Source of the DNA: Dastarcus helophoroides
Lineage: Eukaryota; Arthropoda; Insecta; Coleoptera; Bothrideridae
Reading direction: 5' to 3'
DNA length: 64,000 bases
Assembly (NCBI GenBank): GCA_028583605.1
Contig: CM053337.1
Location: forward strand, 17,896,694 to 17,960,693
Below the pieces are notes generated by a model, which worked only from the letters and a program-made list of their open reading frames with translations, had not been told where the DNA came from and did not search any database. The translations under genes were made by a program, and so were the position numbers. This document shows positions 24,822 to 39,000 of this stretch, piece by piece. Position 1 is the first letter of the stretch. The number at the start of each line of letters is the position of its first letter.

Positions 24822-25065
24822 ACGGAGTGGTCCTTGATTATCTTTAAAAATTGAAATACAAATCTTGTCCTCTGAAACCAATAAAGATTAAAAAACACAA
24901 CAAAGGTTGCTCTAACGCGTTTCGACAGCCAAGCCATCATCTTCAGAGATATACTCCCTGAATATGATAGCTTGGCTGTCGAAATGCGTTAGTTCAACCT
25001 TTGTTGTGTTTTTTGATCTTTCTTGATTTCAGGGGACAAAATTTGTATTTCAATTCCTTAACAGA
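24822..25065. mobile_element. Interspersed hairpin element, copy 4
   Basis: Both arms are present around a centre with CATCTTCAGAGATATACTCC. The inverted arms share GCTCTAACGCGTTTCGACAG and its complement. It lies at the switch point between forward and reverse satellite blocks. Confidence 0.8.
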
Positions 25066-25440
25066 AGGTTACTAAAAATCTAGAATTGTGGAATTAGGAA
25101 CTGGTAAAGAAAAATCTAATAAAGCATGAATGAAAATGATATTCAATTTTTAATTATTGTATTATTGTAGTACTTGTATTGTAGTATTATTTAATTAAAT
25201 TTTAAATATTGATCGCATCCGCATTCATTTTTTGTTATTTCAAAATACGAAGGTCTGGTGGACGTTGATTATATTTTACAATTGTACAATTGTATCAAAT
25301 TACAAGAATTTACAATTGTACAATTGTATCAAATTACAAGAATTTGCAAGCAATAGTGTCCTCCTCAGAAATTGTTTTATACACGCCCCTTTTTTTCAAC
25401 CAAATTGGTGGCCCATAAATAAAAAAAATAGTAATTCGTA
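25066..25440. other. Spacer between satellite blocks
   Basis: AT-rich. Contains a short direct duplication of TTACAATTGTACAATTGTAT at about 25280-25350. No gene. Confidence 0.5.
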
Positions 25441-28400
25441 GACCAATTTAGTTACCAAATTTGGTATCTACGTTTCAAAATTGATCAATTCGGACATATT
25501 TGGGAGTTATTTAATTCGTATCTCGACTGTTATAAACGGGAGAGACACTCGCATGTCAATTCGACCATTACTTACGTGGCGGGGCCACAACTTAAAAACG
25601 ACTGAGTTATACATTAAGTTGTTTAGCAAATATCGATTCTACGTCTCAAAATTGTTCCCAATTGGACGCATTTTGCAGTCATTTATTTCAAAGTTTGACT
25701 GCTACGAGAGGGAGAGACGTTAAAAAAAAGCACGAACCGAAAAATGAAATTTCCAAAATATTGATCGAATTCGGATTTAGTTTTCTTGCCAATCAGATGC
25801 GATTAGCGGGTATCGATTTTTTCTCATAATTACGCATGTGTTGGCAATGTTTGTGCCAAATTTAACAACTTTTGGAGCATTATTAGCCTCAGTAAAATTC
25901 TCGAAGTGAGTCATAAGTAAGTCATCTCATTTTCACAAGTTTAAGGGTTGTAACTTTCAAACGCCAAGTGGTAAATCTGTTTGGTTAGCAAGTACGGATT
26001 CTATGCCTCCAATTGGTTTAAACTAGATATATTTTCTAATCATTTTTTCAAAACTGTGACAGCTATGTGAGGGAGAGACGTTCAAAAAGTTGAAAAATGA
26101 AGTATCCAAATATTGATCACGTTCGCATTTATTTCTCTTCATAATACGACGTGATTAATAAATATCGATTTTTTCCCATTATTATACATGCATTAGTAAC
26201 ATTTGTGCCAAATTTTATGACTTTGGCGGTATTAATAAGCCCAGTAGAATTCTCTAAAAAAGCCATCTTGTTTTTACAATTTTAGGGATTGTAACGTTAA
26301 AACGCCAAATTGTAGACCTATTTGATTACCAGGTATCGATTCTACACCTTAAACTTGCCCAAACTGGATACATTTTTTAATCATTTATTCAAAACTGTGA
26401 CTGCTATGAGAGGGAGAGACGCTCAAAAAAGCACAAAGTTGAAAAATGAAGTATCCAAATATTGATCACATCCGCATTCATTTTTCTTCCTAATAAGACA
26501 AGATTAATAAATATTGATTTTTTCCCATAATTATACATGCATTGGTAACATTTGTGCCAAATTTTATGACCATTGGCGGTATTAATAAGCCCATTAGAAT
26601 TCTTGAAAGAAGCCATCTTGTTTTTACAATTTTAAGGGTTGTAACGTTAAAACGCCAAATTGTAGACCAATTTGGTTACCAGGTATCAATTCTACACCTT
26701 AAACTTGCCCAAACTGGATACATTTTTTAATCATTTATTCAAAACTGTGACTGCTATGAGAGGGAGAGACGCTCAAAAAAGCACAAAGTTGAAAAATGAA
26801 GTATCCAAATATTGATCATATTCGTATTCATTTTTCTTCCTACTAAGACAAGATTAATAAAAGTTGATTCTTCCCGATAATTATACATGCCTTGGTACCA
26901 TTTGTGCCAAATTTTATGACTTTGGCGGTATTAATAAGCCCAGTAGAATTCTTGAAAGAAGCCATCTTGTTTTTACGATTTTAGGGCTTGTAACGTTAAA
27001 ACGCCAAGTTGTAGACCAATTTGGTTAGCAGGCATCGATACTACGCTTCAAATTTGTTCGAAATGAATACATTTTCTAATTATTTATGCAAAACTGTGAC
27101 GGCTATGAAAGGGAGAGGCGCTCAAAAATAACGAAAAATTGAAAAATGAAACGTCCACATATTGATCACATTCGCATTCATTTTTCTTCCTAATAGAAAA
27201 CAATTGATTGAACTGTCAATTTTTTTGTAGATAATTTAACATGTATTAGCAACACTTTTGTCAAATTTCACAACAATGGAAGCCTTCTTAACCTCAGTAA
27301 AATTCTTAAAATACGCCATCTTGTTTTCACAGCTTTAAGGGTTGTAACTTTAAAAAGCCAATTCGTAAATCAATTTGGTTTGCAAGAATGGATTCTACAG
27401 TCTTAAACTTGTCTGAAACTGAATGAATTTTTGAATCATTTATTCAAAACTGTGACGGCTATAGCTAGGGAGAGACGTTCAAAAATAAGGGAAAAATTGA
27501 AAAATGAAAACGTCCATATATTGATTACATTCGCATTCATTTTTCTTCCTGATAAAAAACGCTTTAAAAGCGTCGATTTTTTTACATAATTATAAATGTA
27601 TTCCCAATATTTATGCCAAATTTCACAACTCTGGAAGCATTATTAGCTTTCGATAAAATTCTTGAAAGGCTTCATATTGTTTTTACGATTTTAAGGGTTG
27701 TAACTTTAAAACGCCATATCGTAGACCAATTTGGTTACCAGGTATCGATTCTGCACCTTAAACTTGCCCAAATTGGATACATTTCTTAATCATTTATTTA
27801 AAACTGTGACGGCTATAGCAGGGAGAGACGCCCAAAAATAACGAAAAGTTGAAAAATGAGACGTCCAGATATTGATCACATTCGCATTTATATTTCTTCC
27901 TGATAAAAAACGATCTAGAAGCGTTGCTTTTTTCACAAAATTATGCACGTATTCCCAACAGTTTGTGCCAAATTTCACAACTCTGGAAGCATTATTAACC
28001 TCAGTAAAATTCTTAAAAGACGCCATCTTGTTTTCGCAACTTTAAGGGTTGTAACTTTAAAAAGCCAATTCGTAAACCAATTTGGTTTGCAAGAATGGAT
28101 TCTATGCCTCAAACTTGTCTGAAGTGAATACATTTTCCAACTATTTATTCAAAACTAGTAACGGCTACAGCGGGGAGAGACTCTCAAAAATAACGAAAAA
28201 TTGAAAAATGAAACGTCCAGACATTGATCACATTCGCTTTCATTTTTCTTCCTAATAAGAAGCAATTGATAGATGTCAATTTTTTTCAATAATTCTGCGT
28301 GTACTGACAACATTTGTGCTAAATTTCACAACAATGGAAGCATTATTAACCTCAGTAAAATTCTTAAAAGACGCCATCTTGTTTTCATAGCTTTAAGGGT

Positions 28401-31400
28401 TGTAACTTTAAAAAGCCAGTTCGTAAACCAATTTGGTTTGCAAGAACGGATTCTATGCCTCAAACTTGTCTGAACTGGACACACTTTCTAATCATTTATT
28501 CAAAACTGTGACGGCTATAGCGGGGAGAGACGTTCAAAAATAACGAAAAATTGAAAAATGAAGCATCCAGATATTGATCACATTCGCATTGATTTTTCTT
28601 CCTAATAAGAAGCAATTGATCGACGTGGATTTTTGTCAATAATTGGTAACACTTGTGCCGAATTTCATAACTCTGGAAGCATTATTAACTTCGATAAAAT
28701 TCTTGAAAGGCTTCATCTTGTTTTTACGATTTTAAGGGTTGTAACTCTAAAAAACCAATTCGTAAACCAATTTAGTTTGCAAGAACGGATTCTACGCCTT
28801 AAACTTGTCTAAACCAAATACATTTTTTAATAGTTTATTCAAAACTGTGACGGCTACAGAGGGGAGAGACTCTCAAAAATAACGAAAAATTGAAAAATGA
28901 AACGTCCAGATATTGATTACATTCGCATTCATTTTTATTCCTGATAAAAACAATTTAAAAGCGTCGATTTTTTTACATAATTATGTATATATTCCCAACA
29001 TTTCTACCAAATTTCACAACTCTGTAAGCATTATTAACGTCGATAAAATTCTTGAAAGACTTCATCTTGTTTTTACGATTTTAATGGTTGTAACTTTAAA
29101 ACGCCAAATCGTAGACCAATTTGGTTAGCAGGTATCGGTTCTATACCTTAAACTTGATCAAAATAGATACATTTTTTAATCATTTATTTAAAACTGTGAT
29201 GGCTATAGCGGGGAGAGACGTTCAAAAATAACGAAAAATTGAAAAATGAAACGTCCAGATATTGATTACATTCGCATTCATTTTTCTTGCTGATAAAAAA
29301 CGATTTAGAAGCGTTGATTTTTTTCACATACTTATGCATGTATTTTCAACATTTATGCCAAATTTCATAATTCTGGAAGCATTATTAACTTCAATAAAAT
29401 TCTTGAAAGACTTCATATTGTTTTTACGATTTTAAGGGATGTAACTTTAAAAAACCAATTCGTGAACCAATTTGGTTTGCAAGAATGAATTCTATATCTC
29501 AAACTTGTCTAAACTGAATACATTTTCCAATCATATATTCAAAACTATGACGGCCACAGCGGAGAGAGACTCTAAAAAATAACGAAAAATTGAAAAATGA
29601 AACGTCCAGACATTGATCACATTCGCTTTCATTTTTCTTCCTAATAAGAAGCGATTGATAGATGTCGATTTTTTTCAATAATTCTGCGTGTACTGACAAC
29701 ACTTGTGCTAAATTTCATAACAATGGAAGCATTATTAACCTTAGTAAAATTCTTAAAAGACGTCATCTTGTTTTCATAGCTTTAAGGGTTGTAACTTTAA
29801 AAAGCCAGTTCGTAAACCAATTTGGTTTGCAAGAACGGATTCTATGCCTCAAGCTTGTCTAAACTGGACTTACTTTTTAATCATTCATTCAAAACTGTGA
29901 CGGCTACAGCGGGGAGAGACATTCAAAAATAACGAAAAATTGATAAATGAAACGTCCAGATATTGATTACATTTGCATGCATTTTTCTTCCTGATGAAAA
30001 ACTATTTAAAGATGTTGATTTTTTTTACATAATTATGCATGTATTGCCAACATTTGTGCCAAATTTCACGACTCTGGAAGCATTATTAACCTCAATAAAA
30101 TTCTTGAAAGACTTCATATTGTTTTAAAGATTTTAAGGCTTGTAACTTTAAAACGCCAAATTATAGACCAATTTGGTTAGCAGGTATTGGTTTTACACCT
30201 TAAACTTGCCCAAACTGGATACAATTTTTAATTATTTATTTAAAACTATGACGGCTATAGCAGGGAGAGACGCCCAAAAATAACGAAAAATTGAACAATG
30301 AAACGTCTAGATATTGATCCCATTCGTGTTCAATTTTTCTTGCTAATAAGAAACGATTAATAAGAGACGATTTTTCTTGATAATCATACATGCATTGGTG
30401 GTATTTGTGCCAAATTTTATGGCGTTGGGAGTATTAATAAGCCAAGTATAATTCCTAAAAGAAGGCATCTCCTTTTTACAATTTTAAAGGTTGTAACTTT
30501 AAAACTCCAAATTGTAGACCAATGTGGTTAGCAAGTATCAATTCTGCAGCTCAAATTTATTTAAACTAAATACATTTTTAAATTGTTTATCTAAAACTGT
30601 GATAATTATGAAAGGGAGAGACGCTAAAAAATATAAAAAGTTGAAAAATGAAACGTCCAAATATAGATCAAGTTCGGACTAAGTTTTCTTGTTAATAAGA
30701 AGCGATTACCAAAATTCAATTTTTTCCCTTAATTACGCATGCATTGGCAATACTTATGCCAACTTTCATGACTTTGGAAGCATTAGTAACTCAGGTAGAA
30801 TTTTTAAAAAAATTTGAAGTGATTTTTTGAAGTTAAGAATGTTAGAGCTTGTAACTTTAAAATTCCATGTCATAGACCAATTTAGTTAGCAGGTATCGAT
30901 TCTATACCTTAAACTTGCTCTAACAGTACACATTTTTTAATTATTTATTCAAAACTGTGACAGCTATAAGAGGGAGAGACGCTGAAAAAGCACAAAATTT
31001 AAACATGATGCATTCAAATATTGATCAGGTTCGCATTCGTTCTTCTTCCTAATAAAAAACGATTGATGATTGTTAATTTCTTTCTATAATTATTTATGTA
31101 TTGGCAACATTTGTGCCAAATTTTATAACTTTGGAAGCATTAGTAACTCCGGTAGAATTTTTGAAAGAAGTTGAAGTTTTTTTTGAAGTTTTTACAATTT
31201 TAAGGCTTGTAATTTTAAAAACCCGAGTTGTAGACCAGTTTGGTTAACACATATCGATCCAACGCCTCAAACTTGCTCAAACTGGATACATTTTTTAATC
31301 ATTTATTTAAAACTATGACGGCTATAAGGGGGAAAGACGCTAAAAAAAACGCAAAATTGAAAAATGAAACGTCTAAAAGTTGATCAAGTTCGGATTAAGT

Positions 31401-34400
31401 TTTCTTATTAATAAGAAGGGCTTAATGAGTATCGATTTTTTTCTATAATTATGCACGTATTGGCAATATTTGTGCCAAATTTAACGACTTTGGAAGTATT
31501 AGTAACCCCGGCAGAATTCAGGAAAAAAGTTGAAGTTTATTTTGAAGTTTTCACAATTTAAAGGCTTGTAACTTCAAAACGCCGAGTTGTAGACCAGTTT
31601 AATAAAACTAATAAGCAGGTATCGATTCTATACCTCAAACTCACCCGAATTGGATTTATTTTGCAATTATTTATTCAAAATTGTGACGGTTATTGAAGGG
31701 AGAGACGCTCAAAAAACACGCAAAATTGAAAAATAGAACGTCTAAAAATTGATTAAGTTTGGATTAAGTTTTCTTGTTAATAAGAAGCGATTAACGGATG
31801 TCCATTTTTTTCCATAATTACGCATATATTGGCAATACTTGTGCTAAATTTCACAACTTTGGAAGCATTAATAATTCCGGCAGAATTTTTGAAAGAAGTT
31901 GAAGTTTTTTTTGGAGTTTTCACAATATTAAGGCTTGTAATTTTAAAACACTGAGTTATAGACCAATTTTGTTAGTATATATCGTTTCTATATCTCAATC
32001 TTGCTCGAATTGGATCCATTTTGCAATCATTTAGTCAAAATTGTGACGGGTATTGAAGGGAGAGACGCTCAAAAAAACTCAATATTGAAAAATGAAACGT
32101 GTAAAAATTGATCAAGTTCGGATTAAGTTTTCTTGTTAATAAGAAGAGATTAGCGGGTGTAGATTTTAATCCATGATTATGTATGTATTGGCAACATTTG
32201 TGCCAAATTCGACGACTTTGAAAGCATTAGTAACTCCTGTAGAATTCTTGAAGGGAATTGAAGTTTTTTTTGAAGTCTTCACAATTTTAAGGCCTGTAAT
32301 TTTAAAACTCCGAGTTGTAGACCAATTTGGTTAGCAAGTATCAATTCTATACCTCAAGCTTGTCCGAACTAAATACATTTTGTAAACATTTAGTCAAAAT
32401 TGTGACGGCTATTGAAGGGAGAGGCTCAAAAAAACTCAAAATTGAAAAATGAAATGTGTAAAAATTGATCAAGTTCGGATTAAGTTTTCCTGTTAATAAG
32501 AAGAGATTAGCGGGTGTCGATTTTAATCCATGATTATGTATGTATTGGCAACATTTGTGCCAAATTCGACGACTTTGAAAGCATTAGTAACTCCGGTAGA
32601 ATTCTTGAAGGAAGTTGAAGTTTTTTTTGAAGTTTTCACAATTTTAAGGCTTGTAATTTTAAAACTCCGAGTTGTAGACCAATTTGGTTAGCAAGTATCA
32701 ATTCTATACCTCAAGCTTGTCCAAATTGAATCCATTTTGCAATCAATTAGTCAAAATTGTGACGGCTATTGAGAGGAGAGGCGCTCAAAAAAATTCAAAA
32801 TTAAAAAATGAAACGTATAAAAATTGATCAAGTTCGGATTAAATTTTCTTGTTAATAAAAGGAGATGAGCGGGTGTCGATTTTAATCCATGATTATGTAT
32901 GTATTGACAACATTTGTGTCAAATTCGACGACTTTAAAAGCATTAGTAACTCCGGTAGAATTATTGAAGGAAGTTGAAGTTTTTTTTGAAGTTTTCACAA
33001 TTTTAAGGCTTGTAATTTTAAAACTCCGAGTTGTAGACCAATTTGGGTAGCAAGTATCAATTTTATACCTTAAGCTTGCCCGACTTGAATTCATTTTGCA
33101 ATCATTTAGTCAAAATTGTGACGGCTATTGAAGGGAGAGACGCTCAAAAAAACTCAATATTGAAAAATGAAACGTGTAAAAATTAATCAAGTTCGGATTA
33201 AGTTTTCTTGTTAATAAGAGGAGATTAGCGGGTGTCGATTTTAATCCATGATTATATATGTATTGGCAACATTTGTGCCAAATTCGACGACTTTGAAAGC
33301 ATTAGTAACTCCGGTAGAAGGAAGTTAAAGTTTTTTTTTGAAGTTTTTACAATTTTAAGGCCTGTAATTTTAAAACTCCGAGTTGTAGACCAATTTGGTT
33401 AGCAAGTATCAATTCTATACCTCAAGCTTGTCCGAATTAAATCCATTTTGCAAATATTTAGTCAAAATTGTGACGGCTATTGAAGGGAGAGACGCTCAAG
33501 AAAACACAAAATTGAAAAATGAAATGTCTAAAAATTGATCAAGTTTGGATTAGGTCTTCTTGTTAATAAGAGACAATTAGAGGTTCTTGATTTTTTTCCA
33601 TAATTACGTATATATTGGCAACATTTGTGCCAAATTCGACGACTTTAGAAGCATTAGTAACTCCGGTAGAATTCTTGACAGAAGTTGAAGTTTATTTTGA
33701 AGTTTTCACAATTTAAAGGCTTGTAACTTTTAAACGTTATGCTGTAGACCAATTTGGTTAGCAGGTGTCGATTCTATATCTCAAACTGACCCGAATTAGA
33801 TACATTTTTTAATCATTTATTCAAACCTGTGACGGCTATCGGAGGGAGAGACGCTCAAAAAAACACAAAATTGAAAAATCCAACTCGTAAATATTGATCA
33901 AGTTCGGATTAAGTTTTCTTATTAATACGAAACAATTACCCAGTGTCAATTTTTTCCCTTAATTATGCATATAGTGGCAATACTTGTGCCAAATTTCACT
34001 TTGTTGGAAGCATGAGTAAGTCCGGTAGAATTCTGGAAAGAAGTTGAAGTTTTTTTCAAGGTTTTCACAAATTTAAGGCTTGTAACATTAAATTATCGAG
34101 TCGTAGACTAATTTGGTTAGCACGTGTCGATTTTACGTTTTAAACTTGCCGGAATCGGACACATTTTGCAATCATTTATTTAAAATTGTGAAAGCTATCG
34201 GAGGGGGAGACGTTCAAAAAAACGCAAAATTGAAAAATGAAACGTCTAAAAATTGATTAAGTTTGGATTAAGTTTTTTATTAATACGAAGCGATTAACGA
34301 ATGTCAATTTTTTTCCATAATTGTGCATATATTGGCTACACTTGTGCCAAATTACATGGCTTTGGAAGCCTTAGTAGTCCCAATAGAATTCTTGAAAGCA

Positions 34401-35440
34401 GTTGAAATTTTTTTTTGAAGTTTTCGCAATTTTAAGGCTTGTAACTTTAAAACGCCGAGTCGTAGACTAATTTGGTTAGCACGTATCGATTTTACGCCTC
34501 GAACTTGCCCGAATTGGATAAATTTTTCAATCATTTATTTAACATTGTGACTGCTATTGGGGGGAGAGACGCTCAAAAGATCGCAAAATTGAAAAATGAA
34601 GCGTCCAAATATTGATCATATTCGGATTAAGTTTTCTTGTTAATAAGAGACAATTAGAGGATGTCAATTTTTTTCCATAATTATGTATGTATTGGCAACA
34701 TTTGTGCCAAATTTGGCGACTTTAGAAGCATTAGTAACTCCGGTAGAATTCTTGAAGGAAGTTGAAGTTTATTTTGAAGTTTTCACAATTTAAAGGCTTG
34801 TAACTTTTAAACGCCGAGTTGTAGACCAATTTGGTTAGCAGGTGTCAATTCTATATCTCAAACTGGCCTGAATTGGATACATTTTTCAATCATTTATTCA
34901 AAACTGTGGCGGCTATCGGAGGGAGAGACGCTCAAAAAAACACAAAATTGACAAATGCAACGCCTAAATATTGATCAAGTTCGGATTAAGTTTTCTTATT
35001 AATACGACGCAATTAACCGGTGTCGATTTTTTCCCTTAATTTTGCATGTAGTGGCAATACTTGTGCCAAAATCGACGTCATTGGAAGCATTAGTAACCAC
35101 GGTAGAATTCTTGAAAAAAGTTGAAGTTTTTTTTGAAATTTTCACAAATTTAAGGCTTGTAACTTTAAAACGTCGAGTAGTAGACCAATTTGGTTAGCAG
35201 ATATTGATTCTATACCTCTAATTTGTCCGAATTGGACACATTTTCCAATTATTTATTCAAAACTGTGGCGGCTATGGGAGGGAGAGACGCTCAAAAAACC
35301 CAAAATACAGAAACAAAACGTCCAAATATTGATCGCATTCGCAATCATTTTTCTTCCTAATAAGAAGCGGTTAATGAGCGTCGATTTTTTCCCAAAATTA
35401 TGCATCTGTTAGCTTAATTTGTAACAAATTTTAATAGTTG
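25441..35440 (-). repeat. About 355-bp satellite array, reverse block
   Basis: About 29 units with the box in reverse orientation (GGGAGAGACGC) from 25.5 to 35.3 kb, spaced about 350-360 bases. The first two boxes are only about 175 bases apart, a half-unit step. The many 60-80 residue frames are repeat artefacts. The block stops 470 bases before the TRIC start codon. Confidence 0.9.
28967..32276 (-). repeat. Right arm of the satellite mirror duplication
   Basis: Reverse-complement counterpart of 21424-24742. Diagnostic unit variants match pairwise, for example GGCCACAGCGGAGAGAGAC (29.55 kb) with 24140, GATAATTATGAAAGGGAGAG (30.6 kb) with 23083, and CGGTTATTGAAGGGAGAGAC (31.68 kb) with 21998. 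Confidence 0.85.
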
Positions 35441-35916
35441 GGAAGCAGTTATGCGCCCAGCAGAATTATTTTACTACGCGTCGCAAAATTATTTCATTTT
35501 AAGATTTAATTGATTCTATTCTGAGCTTGTAAATCTCATGCTTTCTCGTTGATTATTTCGTGTAGCATGTTTCTGTATAAAAAAAGTTATCAAAGTTGAA
35601 TTGAATGATAGAATTTCAATGCGATCGCAGCCAGGGTATAACAAATTACCGAGAATACGTTTGCGAACAATTCGAACAGACTTTTAAAAATGAAAAGAAT
35701 TAAATTTAGTCTCTAGGTCGGAAAATTATATAATTGGCCATGTTCCAGAAGTTCGGTCGCGGGAGAGCAGATCCCCAGAAATTCGCCCGCTTCCGTCCAG
35801 TCCGTACCTGGCCGGCCGCCATGCGAGAACGACGCTGATAACAAATCGACGACAAATAACTAGATCGTAGTGCAGTGGTTTCTAAAAGTGCAAGTCTATC
35901 GCAACCGACACCGGCC

Positions 35917-36037
35917 ATGGATCCCGAGGCCTTCTTGGATATCGCCAATCAGGTGGTCAAGCTCAAAATGTATCCGTACTTCGACATAGCGCACTGTACG
36001 CTGTGCGCGTTGTCGGTCAGAGAGGACCTTGGGACCG
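35917..36037 (+). CDS. TRIC exon 1
   Basis: Residues 1-40, beginning MDPEAFLDIANQVVKLKMYP, ending in phase 1 before GTATGT. It contains the first transmembrane segment with DIAHCTLCAL. Confidence 0.9.
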
Positions 36038-39000
36038 GTATGTATGTTGGATGTTGGGATGACTTGTGTGTGAATGTGAATGTGTGACTCGCCGCTTTTC
36101 AGTGTAGCTGCACACGTTGGAATCTTGAACAGCGCACGCCCTATCGCCCCGATTTTACTCGTTCATTCATCCTCAATAACTGACGCATAGAGATCATACG
36201 GAGCCTTGTCTTTGGACGGAGCTTCAGGCCACAAATCACTTGCTTTGTGCTTCAGGCATCACATTTTACATTTCGTTTTCCATAGATAGCGCGCAGGCGG
36301 CATAGTTACTGTTTTGAAAAACATTCAAGCACATCACGGATAGTCAAGTACCATGGTCAAGGTTGTAACCAATCGAACTTGAATTCAGTTATCGGACTGC
36401 AGATAGCGCCATTCTTAAAAATCTACAGATTTCTACAAGCTCGTCTGAGGTTTGTTTACAAGATACAAGCCAATGCACATTTCAAAATTTCTCTTTTTTG
36501 TGACCCTGTAAGGGGGAGATTTAGAAACCCCTCTAGATCTAGAAACCCCCTCTAGATTTAGAAATCGCTTCCTTTAATACACTTTTTTGTCTATTGTTTC
36601 ATTGATTTGCTTCTTTCTATTCATGTTTGATTGGCCTTTTCTTCGCCAGTTACTCCGAAGAAAAAGTCTATAAAATATGAATAGAAATACCAAAATTTCG
36701 CAAAGAAGATGTAGAGAATTGCTTCTTTCTGCGTCCACACATCAGTGTAGAAACGGAAAGAAAAAATGACACAAATCTGACCACAGTTTTGATCTTTTGT
36801 GTCTTTGGACCGCAGTATGTTCTCAATCGATCTAGATCTAGGTTTAGATCACTCTCCAAACTCAACGAAGCTACTACTTTCTGCGCTTGATGCACCTTGC
36901 AATTGATATGAAAATGAAACATGTTTGCACTTGGTTATTGGGTCTGTTTTTAGGAATAGCGACCGTTTAACTTTTAAATGGTCTCTCTATTTATTACTTT
37001 GCTTTTATGATGATGAAAAGATCCTAGTCATTGAATAATAGATTTCTTCAGCATACCAGACAATGATAATCTGAAACTTTTCCAACAGATTAAATTTTCG
37101 TTTATTTTGACTACATACATGGATACTATGATGATCCCAGTGATAAACAAAGATTTCGTCAGCTAGTCCAAATTTTATTTGTCATTTTTTTATTATCCTC
37201 AATAGACTTAAAGAGCTGCAACAAAGGCAGTGCTCAGCTTTAACTTTGGCAAAACGTAATTGTTGCAAAACATCTCGATTGTTACTTCTACGTTCATTCA
37301 CTACGTTCATAGTTGGATAACTTGACTTGTTATGATAAAGAAATAAATATTATAAAGTGCATTATAGATACAATTTATTAAGTGCTGCCTGCAGTTTAAT
37401 ATTAATTTACTCTTTTACACAAATTGTTACAAACCTTTTTATCGTTAATTCTTTCGTTATGGATAGAATCATTGAAGCTTTACGAATTTCAATCAGCTGT
37501 AAAATTTATTGATTTTCAGCAAATTTTTTTATAATTCTGTGTTAAAGTTATTGACCGTGAAGCTGACCCTGATTATCACCTTGCTTCTTGCAAAATTTAA
37601 AGAAGTTTTTTCTAATCAGGTATTAAAATAATCAAGAAATGTGATTACACTATGAAATTCACATTTTTTCTAGTTTTTCTTGGCTTTTTCTAAAGGTTTT
37701 GTTCTTTCAAAAATGTTACTGTATCTAAAACAGTTTTTTTTTTATTTCGGGTGTAAACTTAATACAATTTTCTTTAAATATTTAAGTGTTCCTTTAAATG
37801 TCAAAATGTGCTTCAAGCTTTTAATTGTGTTTCCAAAATTTTCGCTCGTTTCCACTTCTTTACAGATTGTCACGTTTTTTTTCCAAAAGTTCATCTTTTG
37901 TTCTCAACTTTTTTTGGCGTGCACCTTCAATATTTACTTTGCTTAATTGATTTTACCCAATTTATTAGTTTGTTCTAATTTGTAAACCGAATAATCGATT
38001 TCGTTTCCATTTTATTTTAACAACAAATTTTTTAGGTGCCCAAGCTTTTTCTCGCAAACATCCCATAGCATGCTGGTTGTCGTACATGTTGGTAGTATTT
38101 GCGGGAGGTATGGTGGCCAATGGACTCCTAGCTGAACCAATACTCGCACCACTCAAAAATACTCCACAAGTTATGGTAGCAACTTTAGTTTGGTAAGTTT
38201 CCCCAATCGGGCGCCTTTTTGCCCAACGGGACCAAGCCACAAATTATTAAAAATTAGATTTTTACCACATGTAACTTCTGAAATACTGTCATTGTTTTTA
38301 GCACATATGACTTCTTCTTTTTGTTAATTTTCGACGTTTTTCTCAAATATCGACTTTTTCCCGAAATTTTGACCTTAACATCGAAATTTCGACATTATTC
38401 TCGAAATTTCGACATTATTCTCGAAATTTCGACTTTTTTTGTACAAATTTTAACTTTTCCTTAAATTTAGACCTTTTCCTTGAAATTTTCACCTTGTAAG
38501 GTCGAAATTTCGACTTTTTTTTCAAATTTTGATTCTTTTACCCGAAACTTCGATCTTAATCAGGGAATTGAGATTTAAAATTAAAAATTTCGACTTTTTT
38601 CTCGAAATTTTGACCTTAATATCGAAATTTTTACATTTTTCTAGAAATTTCGTTTTTAAACTCAAAACTTCGACCTTTTTTCCTGAAATTTCGACTTTTT
38701 TCGCAAAATTCTAATTTTTTCCTGGAAATTTCGACTTTTTTCTCGAAATTTCAACTTTTTTTCTCGAAATTTTGACTTTTTTCACGAAATCTAGACTTTT
38801 TTTTCAAATTTTGACTTTTTTCTCGAAATATTTCGAAATTTCGACTTTTTTTTTAAATTTCTTTTTTTTTTCTCAAACTTTGACTTTTTTCTTGAAATTT
38901 TGACTTTAATTTCGAAATTTTGACTTTTTTTTTCGAAATTTCAACTGTAAACTCAAAATTTCGACTTTTTTTCTTGAAATTTCGACTTTTTTTCGAAATT

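Noticed and set aside
23845..29862. Three near-identical 66-residue frames (MSIFFNNSACTDN...)
   Set aside because: They coincide with units of the 355-bp satellite and its mirror copy. Other units break the frame freely, so conservation follows the repeat, not a protein.
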